NCBI GenBank assembly: GCA_019914945.1
Contig: CM034101.1
Coordinates: 10,923,188-10,987,187, forward strand
Origin: Typha latifolia
Taxonomy: Eukaryota; Streptophyta; Magnoliopsida; Poales; Typhaceae
Direction of reading: 5' to 3'
Length of the DNA: 64,000 nt
Below, one piece after another: positions 47,331 to 58,450 of this stretch. Both the position numbers and the translations under genes were made by a program. The notes under the pieces were generated by a model. It ran no database searches. It saw only the letters and a list, made by a program, of their open reading frames with translations, and had not been told where the DNA came from. The stretch's first letter is position 1; each line of letters begins with the position of its first letter.

Positions 47331-48206
47331 CTAATAAGCTCTGATACCAAATGATAGGTTCCGAAACCAATGATAGGCTCTGATACCACTTGATAAGCTT
47401 TGATACCAATTAATAAGCTCTAATCTGATACCAATTAATAAGCTCTGATACCAAATGATAGGCTCTGATACCAAATGATAGGTTTTTGTACCAAATGATG
47501 AGATCTAGAACTAAAAGATTGACTATGGAATAATTCCTTAAGATCTAAATTTATTACAATAAACAGTCCACGCAACCGTGGGAAAATATTCGTCAGATAT
47601 TCTCTGGTAGTCAGAAAATTACGAAACCAATTAGGTTAGATCCGTAACTTCCTGATCTACAACTTGATCTAATAACTTTCATTTTTATGCCCTTCAGAGA
47701 TTCAAACTGTAGCAGGGACAAAAATAAGTAATAACGTGGGTGATGGTGGTGGCGACGGGTGGAGTGGATGTTAGGGTTATGGAGGGATATGGAGATGAAG
47801 GTAGATTGTGGATGTGATTTAGGGAAATAGACGAAGGGAATGAAGTGGTTGAGATTCCAAAGAAGAGGGGTGACTCGACAGTCGAGGGAGATTAGAAGCG
47901 AGAAGAAACCTTGCCAATGGTTGATGTGGAAGGATGGTGAAGAAGGAGAAGGGAGGAGTCTAGAGAGAATATAAGAGGCAAGAAATCAATAATCCAATAG
48001 CATAATGAAGTTGGTTGCCATCCACATATTTATAGAGGCTAGCCAACAAGTCCGAAAACAATATGAAACCCTAATTCTAGAGGATTCCCGTCGATTACGT
48101 TCGAACGCGCCCGATCGCGTTCGAACGCTCTCAAAAAGTCCCCTTTTTTGGACATCAAAAAATAAACACCTAATGCAATAAGAAAAGATCCTAACTAAGT
48201 GTATCA
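47328..48206 (-). mobile_element. Insertion B1: one LTR plus eight-fold LTR/primer-site junction
   Basis: It interrupts A's integrase between the two halves of its Cys-x-x-Cys motif. On the minus strand it begins TGATACACTTAG (48206), runs as an LTR of about 711 bp (to 47496, ...GATCTCATCA), and then carries eight ~20-bp repeats that each contain an LTR-end-like ATCA and a tRNA primer-binding-site-like TTGGTATCAGAGC. It ends in GCTTATTAGCGT, not in CA. Flanks CATTC (47323-47327) and CATGC (48207-48211) are a likely mutated 5-bp target duplication. Confidence 0.7.
47336..47499 (-). repeat. Tandem array of eight ~20-bp primer-binding-site units
   Basis: Units start at 47336, 47356, 47375, 47395, 47415, 47440, 47460 and 47480; the fifth is 25 bp. 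Minus-strand consensus: ATCATTTGGTATCAGAGCCT. The core TGGTATCAGAGC is the standard plant initiator-Met tRNA primer-binding site. Four units keep this core exactly; the others differ by one to several bases. Confidence 0.93.
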
Positions 48207-48211
48207 CATGC

Positions 48212-48540
48212 ACATACTTCTTCACGTCCGTCTTCATCGTTGTCCATGTACAATTTTTGGCCAGCCGCTTGTAGGTACGTAATACCTCTTCATGCCTGTT
48301 ATAGGAGTATCATGGAAGTGTGCTATCAATAGTCTCCATAGCTCTTTGTTCCCGGGTACCTTGATCCGCCTGCGCTCGAGTACTAACCCGTCACGCTCCT
48401 CGTGCTCGGGGTGGCTTGATGGGTTCTCTCTCAGCTCCTCTATGAGTCAGACCAGATCACTATCCTCGATGCTAGCTCTTCGCAGATCTAAGAAGAAAGG
48501 AAAGGTGGGTGCCGAGAAAGAAGCGAGCTCCCTTGCATCC
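48212..48540 (-). pseudogene. Chromovirus A RNase H-integrase linker and zinc-binding start
   Basis: The minus strand reads ELASFSAPTFPFFLDL, LIEELRENPSSHPEHEERDG, LVLERRRIKVPGNKELW and HFHDTPITG, the linker and HHCC start that precede the integrase core in Ty3 elements. It joins the protease region at about 48540 with no RT or RNase H between. Confidence 0.75.
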
Positions 48541-49182
48541 CCTATGTTTGGAAGTTCAAATAGCAGTTGACTTCCATCCAGTAGCACTCTCTGGTCATTC
48601 CTCTAAAATGTCAATGTGAGGCATATAAAATCAAATGTCACGGGCCCCAAGCTTCGAAGCCATTGAGTCCCCAAAACAATGTCGGTACCTCGCAAGGCCA
48701 ACGAATAAAGATCCAATGTGAAAAATTGGTCTTGCACCTTCAACTCCACACCTCCACAAATGAAATCTGCCCGCAATGTGGTGTGCCGTCTCCAATCGTC
48801 ACGTCGAATCCTCCCTGGGTTTCGACTCAAGCCCAATCTTCTTAAGAAGCCTCTTGTCAATGAAGTTGTGGGTGGACCCGGTGTCGATCAAGATTCTCAC
48901 TATAGTTGTCTTGATTACACCATTCACCCGTAAAGTCCTTGGTGCGGCTGTCCCTGAATATGCGTGGAGGGAGATTTCGGCTATCATGTCCTCTACGAGT
49001 TGCTCCTCAGCTACTCCTCCTTGATGCCCAGCTACACCTTCATCTTCAATTGCAAACTCTTCCTCCACATCCTCCAATCCATCTATTAGCATCACCGATC
49101 CCATCGGTTTAGCATAGCGATGTCTGGGTACAAACTTCTCATCACAACAAAAGCATAGGCCTTTGGCTCTTCGTTCCTCCAT
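48541..49182 (-). pseudogene. Chromovirus A zinc knuckle and aspartic protease
   Basis: Begins GLCFCCDEKFVPRHRYAKP, a CCHC knuckle whose last Cys is Tyr. An acidic stretch follows, then the retropepsin motif RILIDTGSTHNFIDKRLLKK with the active D-T-G intact, and GTDIVLGTQWLRSLGPVTFDF from the second half. A frameshift near 48800-48860 splits the two frames (48799-49182 and 48603-48860). Typical protease of plant chromoviruses, otherwise well kept, so the element is not very old. Confidence 0.88.
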
Positions 49183-50414
49183 TTGAGCAGGTGTGAGTGC
49201 TCATCTCGGACGTCTAGGTGTGTACTTCACATCTTGGGATGGCTTCAGGGGTGCTTGAGGAGGCATCATTGCAGCAGCAGTTCTTGGTACTCCGATAACA
49301 TTTATTGCCGCTATGGTTGGTTGAGCTTGATGGCGACTTCCTTGGCTCGTCCAGTTTTATTTTAGATGTAACTTCATGGCTCAATGTTTGTCTTCCATGA
49401 GCACCTTATCTTCGAAGGTCTCTTTTAAGGTTCTAGGCCTTAAAGCCCTCACGTCAGCTTGTATGTCTCCCCGCAGCTTGGAGATGAAGGTGTTGCGAAG
49501 TTACTGATCCGTCCATGGGGGTTGGCATCGGCTACTTATCCTCTTAAATTCTTCTTGGTATGCTCCAACCGTGGTCTTTTTCACCGTCTTTGCGAGGAGA
49601 GCATCGAAGTCTTCATACCCCGGCGCTCCACATCGCCGCATGTTATCGGCGCAAAAGTCAGCCCAAGTTTCGATAGCCTCATTAGCATTGATTGCTCGAA
49701 ACCAATGAAGCGCCGCATCTTCAAGGTGAAAGCTCGCAAACGTCACCTTATATTCTTCCGCTATACCCTAGTATGCGAAGAATTGCTCCGCCCTATACAA
49801 CCAATCAATTGGATCACCACCTTTAAACTTGGGGAATTCGAGACGCATGATTTGCCCACGGATGCCGTTGTCTTGATCCGGATCATGTCCAATCCTTGTC
49901 CAACCGGAGGAGGATGCAACATGAATGGTTGATGATCCCTCCTTCGATTTTGATTAACTCGCCACAGTTCTGGTTCGTATTATCCCGCCCATGGATCTAG
50001 ATCTCCAAGGTGATCTCTATAGTGGTTTGCTCGTTGGATGGGTTCACCTACAACTGGGTCTGGTGGAACCATCCTTGCTTGTCTCTGCCCAAAGGGTGGG
50101 GGCAGCAGCGGCTCTTGTGGTTGCAAATTTTGAATCGGTGGCGGTGGGTTCATGGGAGTGGACTCGCGTCGTGGGGTCAATGGCGCACTCCCCTTTGCCA
50201 TGGCTTCCCTTGTCACCCTTAATTCCCGCATCATCTCCATTATTATCTGGTTGTTGATGGTCATTTGTTTAGAAAGAGACCCCAACACAGCTTGAACACT
50301 AGGCTCTTCCGTATTTCAATTTGGTCGAGCGGTTCCGTGGGTGGAAGTCCCCGCAATCGTTTCCCCCTCCTCTATTGGGAAAATCTCTTCTTCCTCATCT
50401 CGCCGTGCAGCCAT
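49183..50414 (-). pseudogene. Chromovirus A gag (capsid) relic
   Basis: Start ATG at 50414 (MAARRDEEEE), an in-frame TGA after about 32 codons, then SKQMTINNQIIMEMMRELR (coiled region) and a Pro-rich linker (49980-50288). Farther on is the retrotransposon gag core: HLEDAALHWFRAINANEA and AYQEEFKRISSRCQPP (49501-49746). Frames are broken several times; the order matches an intact gag. Confidence 0.85.
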
Positions 50415-50457
50415 GGCTCTGGTTGTCATTATAGGAAGCGCATGTCCGAGGAACGGT

Positions 50458-50470
50458 GGCTCTAATACCA
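50458..50470 (-). other. Primer-binding site of chromovirus A
   Basis: On the minus strand, three bases after the LTR end (...TTGTATCA, AGC), reads TGGTATTAGAGCC. It matches the initiator Met tRNA complement TGGTATCAGAGC except for one C-to-T change. This fixes element orientation and the 5' LTR boundary at 50474. Confidence 0.88.
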
Positions 50471-50473
50471 GCT

Positions 50474-51813
50474 TGATACAATCCACCCTTTTGACGAAGG
50501 CTTAATCAATTCCGAATTTCAGATCCGGACAAGATCTGACACGAAATTTTGGAAATAGATCCTGAAAGATGCTGCTGTTGAATCGATGTAATATTTTTAT
50601 ATGTTGTAGCCCCAGAAAAGAACTTTCCAATAAATCAAGTTTTAGGTGAATCGGATGTTGGGATTTCGAGATATGATCCGATTAGTGGACAAATATTGGG
50701 TAGTCTGTCTTAGGATCTGTGGATGGAGGCATGAGATACTAGATGATGGTGGATGGTGCTGGACCGGCGTTAATGGGATGGCACCGGTGAGTAAGTGGTG
50801 GTGGAAGGGTTATGGGTGATGGAAGGATTATGGCAAGTGATGGATAGATTAGAAGAAGGGGTAGGAGAGGGCTGCCCCTAAGAGATTAGGGTGATTGGCT
50901 GGTCGAGGGAGGTTAGAAGCGGCATCGCTAGGGAACGAGAGAATGGGAGAGAAGAAGATGAAGGACATAGGGAAAAAACTCAATTCATCAATAATGATTC
51001 TATGGGAACCAAAGATAAGCTGTGCAACTATTCCTTCACGATCTGAATGTATTATAGGAATTAGTCTGCGCAACCTTGGGAAAATATTCGTCAGATACTT
51101 TCATATAGTCAGAAAATTATGAAACTAATTAGATTAGATCTATAACTTCCTAATCTACAACTTTTGTATTTACGCCCTTCGCAGATTCGAACTATAGCAG
51201 GGTCGAAAATATAGAATAATGTGGGTGATGGTGATGGTGACGGGTGGAGTGGATGTTAGGATTATAGATGGGTATGGAGATGAAGATTGATAGTAGAAGT
51301 GATTAAGGGATATAGATGAAAAGAATGAAGTGGTCGAGATTCCAAAGAATAGGGGTGGCTCGATAGTCGAGGGAGATTAGAAGTTAAGAGAAACCTTGCC
51401 AATGGTAGAGGTGGAAGGATAGTGAAGAAGGAGAAGGGAGAGAGTCTAGAGAGAAGATAGGAGGCAAGAAATTAATATTCTAATAGTATTCTAAAGTTGG
51501 CTGCCATTCACATATTTATAGAGGCTAGCCAACAAGTCCTAAAATAATATGAAACCCTAATTCTGTAGGATTCCCATCAATCGCACAATATGCGTTCTCT
51601 GTATTTGCAAATCTGATGCAGGCGTTCGCAAGGGCATTCGAACGCGACCCCTTCTGTGTTCAAATGCGATCTACATGAATTTTATTTTAATAAAAATAAA
51701 CACCTAATGCAATAAAAAAAGATTCTAACTAAGTGTATGAAAAACCAGAAACAAAGACATCCCTAAAGTATATCCATGCTCGAGACTATATTGGTGAAGT
51801 CCGAATCATATCA
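50474..51813 (-). mobile_element. Chromovirus A, 5' LTR (right), mosaic with LTR B
   Basis: 50474-51003 and 51736-51813 match the 3' LTR (start TGATACAATCC, end CCGAATCATATCA). Between them a second LTR of the B type (51004-51740) replaces about 300 bp of A sequence that the 3' LTR has. The outer ends, primer site and AAAT target duplication show that it is still the element's own 5' LTR. Confidence 0.8.
51004..51740 (-). mobile_element. LTR B2 within the A 5' LTR
   Basis: Aligns along its length with B1 (47490-48205): GGGAAAATATTCGTCAGATA, GTCAGAAAATTA, GATGGTG...GACGGGTGGAGTGGATGTTAGG, 'atttatagaggctagccaacaagtcc', AAATAAACACCTAATGCAATAA and AACTAAGTGTAT. Like B1 it runs a little beyond the LTR into primer-site sequence (GGGAACCAAAGAT). 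No target duplication is visible. Confidence 0.75.
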
Positions 51814-51989
51814 AAATTGTGTTAATATAACTATCTCTATTGATAATTATGTTGCAGTCTCTAATTCTACATTTGATGTATGTGTAAAAACTTATGTTTG
51901 GACATCAATCATCAGTAGGAGGGTTCGACTAGTGAGTTGCCTCATTAGTTATTGTTTTGTGACAATCTCCTAATTTAGTGCGAAGGTGT

Positions 51990-52640
51990 AGGCTTAGTCT
52001 AGCATGACTAGTTATCTCTTGAAAAACTAACTCTTGTCTAGTATGTTCATGGAGACCGTGTATGAAATGACTCAAGGTAATCCTTTTATCTTTGATGAAA
52101 TTGCTATTTCAATATGTACTATTCCTAAAATTGGGAGACATACTTACATATTTCACTTCTTATCTAAGATTGTTCAATTGATCCAACAGTTTGATTCTCT
52201 TCCATGTAAAGAGTCTCAAAATTTGTAGTCAACCTTTGAAGTCTTAAGAGCTTAACGGTGTGGTGCCTTATGAGTGACCTTTAGAATAACCTATGCATCT
52301 CTAGCTGTAAGTAGATATTTGTTGGAATTCATCTGAAGAAACATATCTAAAAATAACATTGATAGCTTTATTATTCCAACCTTCTCATAATGTGATTTAT
52401 CCTAAGGCTCAATACATTTTTCTATTATTTCGTTGTCTATTGAATGAGTAGGTGTATTTCAACCATTAACCACAGCTAGCCAAACATGTTCATTTATCGA
52501 CTTTAAGAAAACTCTCATTCTTGTCTTCCAATAGGCATAATTCGCTCTACCAAGAATTGGTTACCTAATTGATGATTGTCCATCTCTATGGAAATCTATA
52601 GCCTAGTAAATCTCTCTCCATAGTAAGAGAATCCTGCTAT
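51990..52640 (-). pseudogene. Ty1/copia gag relic J
   Basis: The minus strand gives LGRANYAYWKTRMRVFLKSI and DKW, WNNKAINVIF, SSDEFQQIST, YMEENQTVGSIEQ and KDYLESFHTRSP pieces, the order of the copia gag (UBN2-like) domain. Stops and shifts throughout. It faces the end of element A/I across a junction near 51.85-51.99 kb. The plus-strand frame at 52034-52228 is its shadow. Confidence 0.7.
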
Positions 52641-52650
52641 GATATCAACT
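52631..52650 (-). other. Degenerate primer-binding site of copia J
   Basis: The minus strand reads TTGATATCATAGCAGG, close to the copia LTR/PBS junction TTGGTATCAGAGC. It lies just before the gag relic, so the 5' LTR should start immediately to the right. Confidence 0.55.
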
Positions 52651-54240
52651 AAAAAAATTCTAAACCCTAGGCACCATTTCCCAAAACCTTTACTTAAATT
52701 TGTAATAATAAAAAAATTAAGCAAAGATGAACACTAAGATTGATAAGAGATAATGATGAAGCATAACTAGTAATCAACTAAATAACCTAAGTTTGATCTC
52801 AAGGAATTATTAGCTGAAAAAATTATCAAAATTTAGTAGCTAAAATAATCAAGCAATATATGCCTTCGTAATCAAAATGTAGTAGCTAGTTATACTATTA
52901 ATATATAAGTTTAGTGCGTAATAAGATTTTCTTTCTAATCTAGCTAGTTATACCATTTATGATTCAAACTATTTAAAAGTGAGTAATTCTACATGAAAAT
53001 GAAGACTGATACTACTAAAGACTATTAGATAACACTAGCAAAGAAGGATGTTATCCATTGTGACAAATCCTCTTAAGAGCACGTCGTGGTGGAAATGTAA
53101 CCATAGCAATGGGTAGTGGCAAAGGCAACAAATTCACTGTGTGAGTGAATGATGGAACACAGTAGCAATGAGCAACAACAATAGTAGCAAAAGTGGATTT
53201 GGCAAAGTCTATGATGATAGTCAATGGGTTGGTATGGCAGTCTGTGATGGTCGACAATGGTCGGTCGATAAAAGTGGATCGATTAGTGGAGGTGGCGGAG
53301 TTGCGTCGACAGTGATCGAATGGCAATAGAGAAGGCAATAGTGGTTATTGCTCAACGTGGAGGTAGTCGATAAGATGTGGTTGATGGAGCAATGACATTG
53401 TCAATAGTAGCAATGGCGGGAATGAGGAAAGAAATCTCCTCACAATGATGGATGATGGTGATGATAGTGATGTGGTGATAGTCGTGATGGCAACAATGAG
53501 GCAATGACAATAATTGTTGTCGATGATGATGCAGATAATGGTGGAGAGATTGAGGCTATCTTTAGTAGGTGAGAGACCGGTCGAAGAGGACATTAGTTAA
53601 TGTGTTGGAGAAGCTTGTGGTGGTTGCTCCGGTAGAGATATGGCTTATAGGTAGGGTTGAGATAGGTGTAGGAAGGAGAAGATGAAGTTGGTCATGTGAA
53701 GGTGAGGGTGGTCTAATTGATTAATAGGTCAAGTCGGTCGGGTTGGATGTCATTAGGAGTGACAGTAGTTGGGAAAAGGATTGGTTTAAGTTGATTTTGG
53801 AGGAAAGACAAATTGAAAATTTGGATAGGCTTGGATAGTTTTGGATAGTTAGGGTTTGATGATAGAATTATGAAAACATATTTGCTGATATATTAAGGAA
53901 AGGAATAGTTACCTGACATTTGAACTCCAAATTTGTATTTTTGAATTTTTTTTATCTACCCCCGGAAGAGAAGAAGAATGATCAATCATTGTGGTGATAG
54001 ACTATTGGATGATGTACGAACAATTCACTTTTAGTGATCGTCGAGACTTATTCGTGGTTTTGCAGTGATGATGAGTTGTTTTCACTCCTCGAGGACCATG
54101 ATCTTCTCATGCACTCGGAGCTCATTACAATCAATGTGTGACAAAATTTGAGACAATCAATGTTTGTGATGCGAGTGATTGAGTGAAGAATAAACATGGA
54201 GCTACATAGGCTCTTGTAAAGCTCTTGTAAAGCTACCAAG
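52651..54240. other. Probable LTR and flank of copia J; low-complexity GTGG/GATGG region
   Basis: By position the first part is the 5' LTR of J, but no second copy is in the window to confirm it. At 53051-53690 repeated GATGATGG/GGTGG words give Ser/Thr/Ile-rich frames that I do not accept as genes. A near-duplicate phrase GGCTCTTGTAAAGCT occurs three times at 54209-54265, a local tandem duplication. Confidence 0.35.
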
Positions 54241-54269
54241 TCTATAACTTAGGCTCTTGTAAAGCTACA

Positions 54270-56570
54270 CCTGTAGGTCATATCATCATCTCACACCCGA
54301 CCACATGCATACCCCCAAGGGAGGGTAGATCATAGCGATAGAATTGCAAGTCCATCACTCGTCAAATAACATGACTAATTGTCTGCCACCGCAAATTAAG
54401 AATCTCTGTTGTAAGCCCATCACCTAGGTTAGTATCACACATTGATACTACCATCCGAGCCCTTGGCTCCCACATTATCGCACACCATGCGAAAATCGTG
54501 AGTCATCGCTCACGGATGCCCTTACCCTATGTCATTGGGTACTGCTAGGTCTACGCCATCCTACCCTTCTCTCTCTATTTTAAATACTCTAAAGGGTATG
54601 ACTCTCGTCGATCGATAGTAAATTGCCAATTGCTTGGTGAAACGATTACCTGATTGTCTATGATCAATAGACTGAGACCTTAGGCGTGGGTCCTAATATA
54701 TATAAGTATAATAGTATCTCCCTCCTCTAACCCTAGTAGGAGAGGTGTTTGGTACTGTCGAGACGTAGCAGTCACCGACTTTATGGTCATGTACATGTGC
54801 AAGTGACATGATATTATACAGCACAACAAACATAATATAATACACATCATTAATCATGTTTTGCGTGCTAACACACATGTTCATGCCCAATGAATATGCG
54901 TAAAAATCATGATATACGAAATCTTACCGAACAGCAAAATAAAATTACTATGCATAACGTGCAATAATAACAGTAAGGAAAATATATGCACATGATGAAT
55001 GTGATGGTGTCATAAGGTAAGTTATTTCATTTTCTACACTACTCCTAGATTATAGAAGATTTACTTGCCTGAATTACTTTCCTAATACTAGCCGCCATTG
55101 CGCCACAGGATCATTCTCATAGTGTGTAGAGTCCACCTCAATAAGAAAAGTAAATAAAAAGCAGAAGCACAATATTCCTATCCCTAATTAGCTAAATAAT
55201 CTTACTGACGTTCACTATAGGTTTGGGTAGGTCAATCTACAGATTCCCATATTTATTAATTAGATTAAGCTAACATAGTTGTACTAGTGGCTAACACGTT
55301 ATTAAGAGTAATTTAAAATAATTTACCTCAAATTTTTGTTTCACTAATTATTATTGTTTAGCTAAATCACATGGGCAACACCGGGTTAATCCACTTCGTT
55401 AAATAAGACAATCTGCTTAGACTAATTTTCCTATAGTAATCTGTATTAATTCTCTGGCAGGATACAACTAGATCACTAACTCATTTGCTAAAATTAAATT
55501 AATGCAAAATTATAATTAGCAAATATTTAATATCCAATTGGAGCTAGTTCCTATTATGTGTTATTTATAATGGCACCCTAGAGCACAGACTGGGTCGCAC
55601 CCAGCCCAGGCCTGACACACAAGCCTCGAGCTAGGTCGCACCCTGCCCAACACGAAACTCAGGTTGGCCGCACCCAGCCTGACCCGGCAGATGGGCTAGG
55701 CCACACCCAACTCGACCCGGAACTCGGGCTAGGCCACATGACCCGAAACTCGAGCTAGCTCGATCGGCACTTGGGCTACACCCAGCCCGACTTGGCACTC
55801 GAGCTGGCTACACCCAACATATACTTGAGACACCCCCTCCCTCCGTCCGCACCTCGAATGAAAGGAGAAAAGAAGGAAGGCTGGTTGTTGGAGGAAGGTA
55901 CCAACAGCCCGACTGATGCCCCGTCGGCAGAGGAAGGTACCCACGGTGCCTACCAGACCAATGAGGAAAATAGGGACCACCATCGACGAGCAAGAACCCA
56001 ATTGGGGAGGGGTACTGCCAGCGAAATAGGTCGTTGGCAACCACCGACACATCCCTTTGGCAAGCAATAGCTCGCCGAGAGGAAGCCCAGCTGCTAGAGG
56101 CGGTCGACGGTGAGAATCCACATCGTTGCCCAGCAACTCCAGCCACGAGGGGACCAAAGAAAACCACCGAGGGCATCCTTGCAAAGAGGGGAAGCTCACC
56201 GGACTAATGCGGCAAGGCACGAGGCCATTGGTCGGTCGAATCATGGCGAGACCGAGAGGAGGAGAAAAATCGGAGAGAAATCCTAATTAATTAATGAATT
56301 GCAAATCAAACTTACATAGAGGATGAGAGAGATCTGACGCTTCGATCCAAGGGGTTGGCAGTTCCAGTGGCACTCTAGCACGGTGGGAAGAAGAAGGGGG
56401 AAAAGGCTACTGACGTAGAGAAGAAAGAAGAAAAATAAAAGAAAAAAAAAGAGGGAAAGAAAGAGGAGAAGAAAGAAAAAGAGAGGGGAAGAGAGGAAAA
56501 GGGGCACACGTGCGCGCCTTAAGCTTAGCGCACGTGCCGAGCACGTGCACTCAATTTTTTTTCGCTCAAT
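54270..56570 (-). mobile_element. Chromovirus-type LTR relic G
   Basis: On the minus strand it starts near 56570-56500 with a hairpin-rich GCACGTGC zone and a CT-rich block, as the LTR at 27857 does. It passes through a 33-bp tandem repeat and ends in the GTGATGGGCTTAC...GGTATGCATGTGGTCGGG region near 54300. The 54.47-54.78 kb part (GGTACTGCTAGGTCTACGCCATCCTA, CTGAGACCTTAGGCGTGGGTCCTA) recurs at 58.79-59.03 kb in the same orientation. Frames at 55729-56244 come from it and are not genes. The terminal TGTAAC is not seen. Confidence 0.5.
55586..55820. repeat. Imperfect ~33-bp tandem repeat, about seven to eight units
   Basis: Unit resembles CTCGGGCTAGGCCACACCC plus AGCCCGACCCGGAA; later units are shortened. 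GC-rich within an AT-rich region, part of LTR relic G. It encodes no plausible protein. Confidence 0.85.
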
Positions 56571-58450
56571 ATCAATCTCTCTCTCTCTCATGACATATCA
56601 CCTAGCTAGAGTGTCTTCATGTGGGCTGCCCTCCTATGCTTGTGCATGTACACGTGTCCAAATGTGTGTAAGGTTTTTCACATAATTGACAATGTATACA
56701 CAAGCGGTGGAAAAATTGAAGGAAAAAGTAAGTGTTCTTGTAGGCATTTGAAAGGTATTCAAGACTTAGAATGTTTGCAAATACAAAGATCATATATTTG
56801 GAGTTGTGGCATTTGAATTGAAGTTCGAACACGGATTCATATGGGCTAGCTCGAAGTATTAGCTTTAAATTCATTGCATTCGAATGTAAATTGACTGCAT
56901 GCACTCTAACGCTATCTCGAATCTTCACTAATTAGAGGATTTCATTGAATTTTTTGAGATCTTTTATCTTATTTGAAAAATGTATTTAAAAGTTAATAAA
57001 ACTTAACCCTAGTAGTTGTGTACGAATTCTCTTGATTATCATGTAGAGGCTATTGGAGATCACCTCCCCATTTTGGATATAATGTACTAAATTGAGTTCT
57101 ACATATCATATCTATATTAGATTTGGAGGAACTATATTTCGAGAATCACTAAAATAGAAGGATCAACCTCGAGAGTTATTATGGCTAGTGAACTGATCAC
57201 AAGAAGCAAAGCATCACGGGGTCTAGTGAGTAAGATTGTTACAGATTTAGCGATAAAGATCAACGAGTAATCTATAAACTTCTTGAACTTGCTATAGATT
57301 TTAGTAATTACTTTCAACCAGAGCTTTCATTCATAGTTTTTCTTACTCAATTTGAGATTTTTTTCATGTAAAAATTACTTGTGTTTGAAATTGCTTATTT
57401 TTTTTTTTATATTCCATATTTTCTTTACAATAAGCATCTGAATGTTGCATTACACATCCATCTCCTAGAATATTTATTATTTAAATTTTTTTAAAAGTAG
57501 TAGCTGCATAATCGTCGTACGTTGCCATTAGCATGATGGTAAAGCTTAAAATGTCAGAGGAGGCAACCTATGAAATTATATATATATAATTTTATATAAA
57601 TTGAATGACTCCTGTGTTACTCGTACATGGCTCCACCATTCCACCTAAATTTATGAATAGATATCGCAGGGCCCAAATGTTTGTTTCATAATGCAACTAG
57701 CCGGCACATACGACGTATAAACGATACGTCATGACTCAGAGAAGCCTGATGTCATAGGACAGTTGATAAATTTATTGCATCAATCTTTGGGATCATTAGT
57801 TAGGTATCGTAATCACTTGCAGGATTATTGTTGCATTCTTGGTCATTTTTATTTTCGTCGGTATATAATTATATTAGGTAAACCACATACTAATTAAATA
57901 AATCTCTCTTAAAAGTTTCAAAGCCCTCCAAAGAAATTAAATAAATGTCTGCATTAGCCAATCGCATTTTGCTCCTTGTTTAGGCCAATCGTCCATTTCC
58001 CTAGTACCTTTGTTTAACCATGTCGTTGGTGACCTAACGGTCCTCCAATTAAGAATTTATGTTCCACATTATTTATTTGGAAAGAAAAATATATATATAT
58101 ATATAAAATCAATTACTCTGTTTTGGAACTTCAAAAATACTCCCGTGAGGTTTTTATCTAACTGTAGAAATCTATATGATTTGCACCTTTGATGAATTAT
58201 TTCATGAAATTTCGCTTTGAGTAAATATAAAATTTAGAATGTATGAAGTTTAAATTTATAACATCAAAATCATTACGGGATACAATAAAAAATCAGAAAA
58301 AATAGAAATAGGAGCCCGCGTGCCGTTAAATTTACTAGTAGTACAAACATAGGTAGAATTCCCAAATGTGAGAATACATGTGGAAAAATAAGATACAATA
58401 AGGGGGAGTACACCCGACAAAACTAAAGCTAGAGACCTAACACATTACTG
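56571..58450. other. Stretch without recognised genes
   Basis: AT-rich. Short frames (for example 56617-56928 minus) have no family features. Possibly flank of LTR relic G. A (TA)n run lies near 58089-58104. Confidence 0.35.

Noticed and set aside
47336..47499. Array taken as CRISPR-like or as a tRNA gene cluster
   Set aside because: No spacers; the units are contiguous and match only the 3' end complement of a tRNA, as expected for retrotransposon primer sites.
46342..50414. Chromovirus A as an intact autonomous element
   Set aside because: RT and RNase H are absent, gag has an in-frame stop, the integrase has a frameshift and an insertion, and the 5' LTR is mosaic.
51814..51850. Reading NRDSYINTI as an intact protease active site
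   Set aside because: The catalytic D-S/T-G is replaced by N-R-D and the sequence is cut by element A; it is only a marker that element I continues there.
52034..52228. 64-codon plus-strand frame
   Set aside because: It is the shadow of the minus-strand copia gag relic, which shows family motifs in the opposite direction.
55729..56244. 171-codon minus-strand frame
   Set aside because: Lies in LTR relic G and runs into its tandem repeat; overlapping frames on both strands and no domain.
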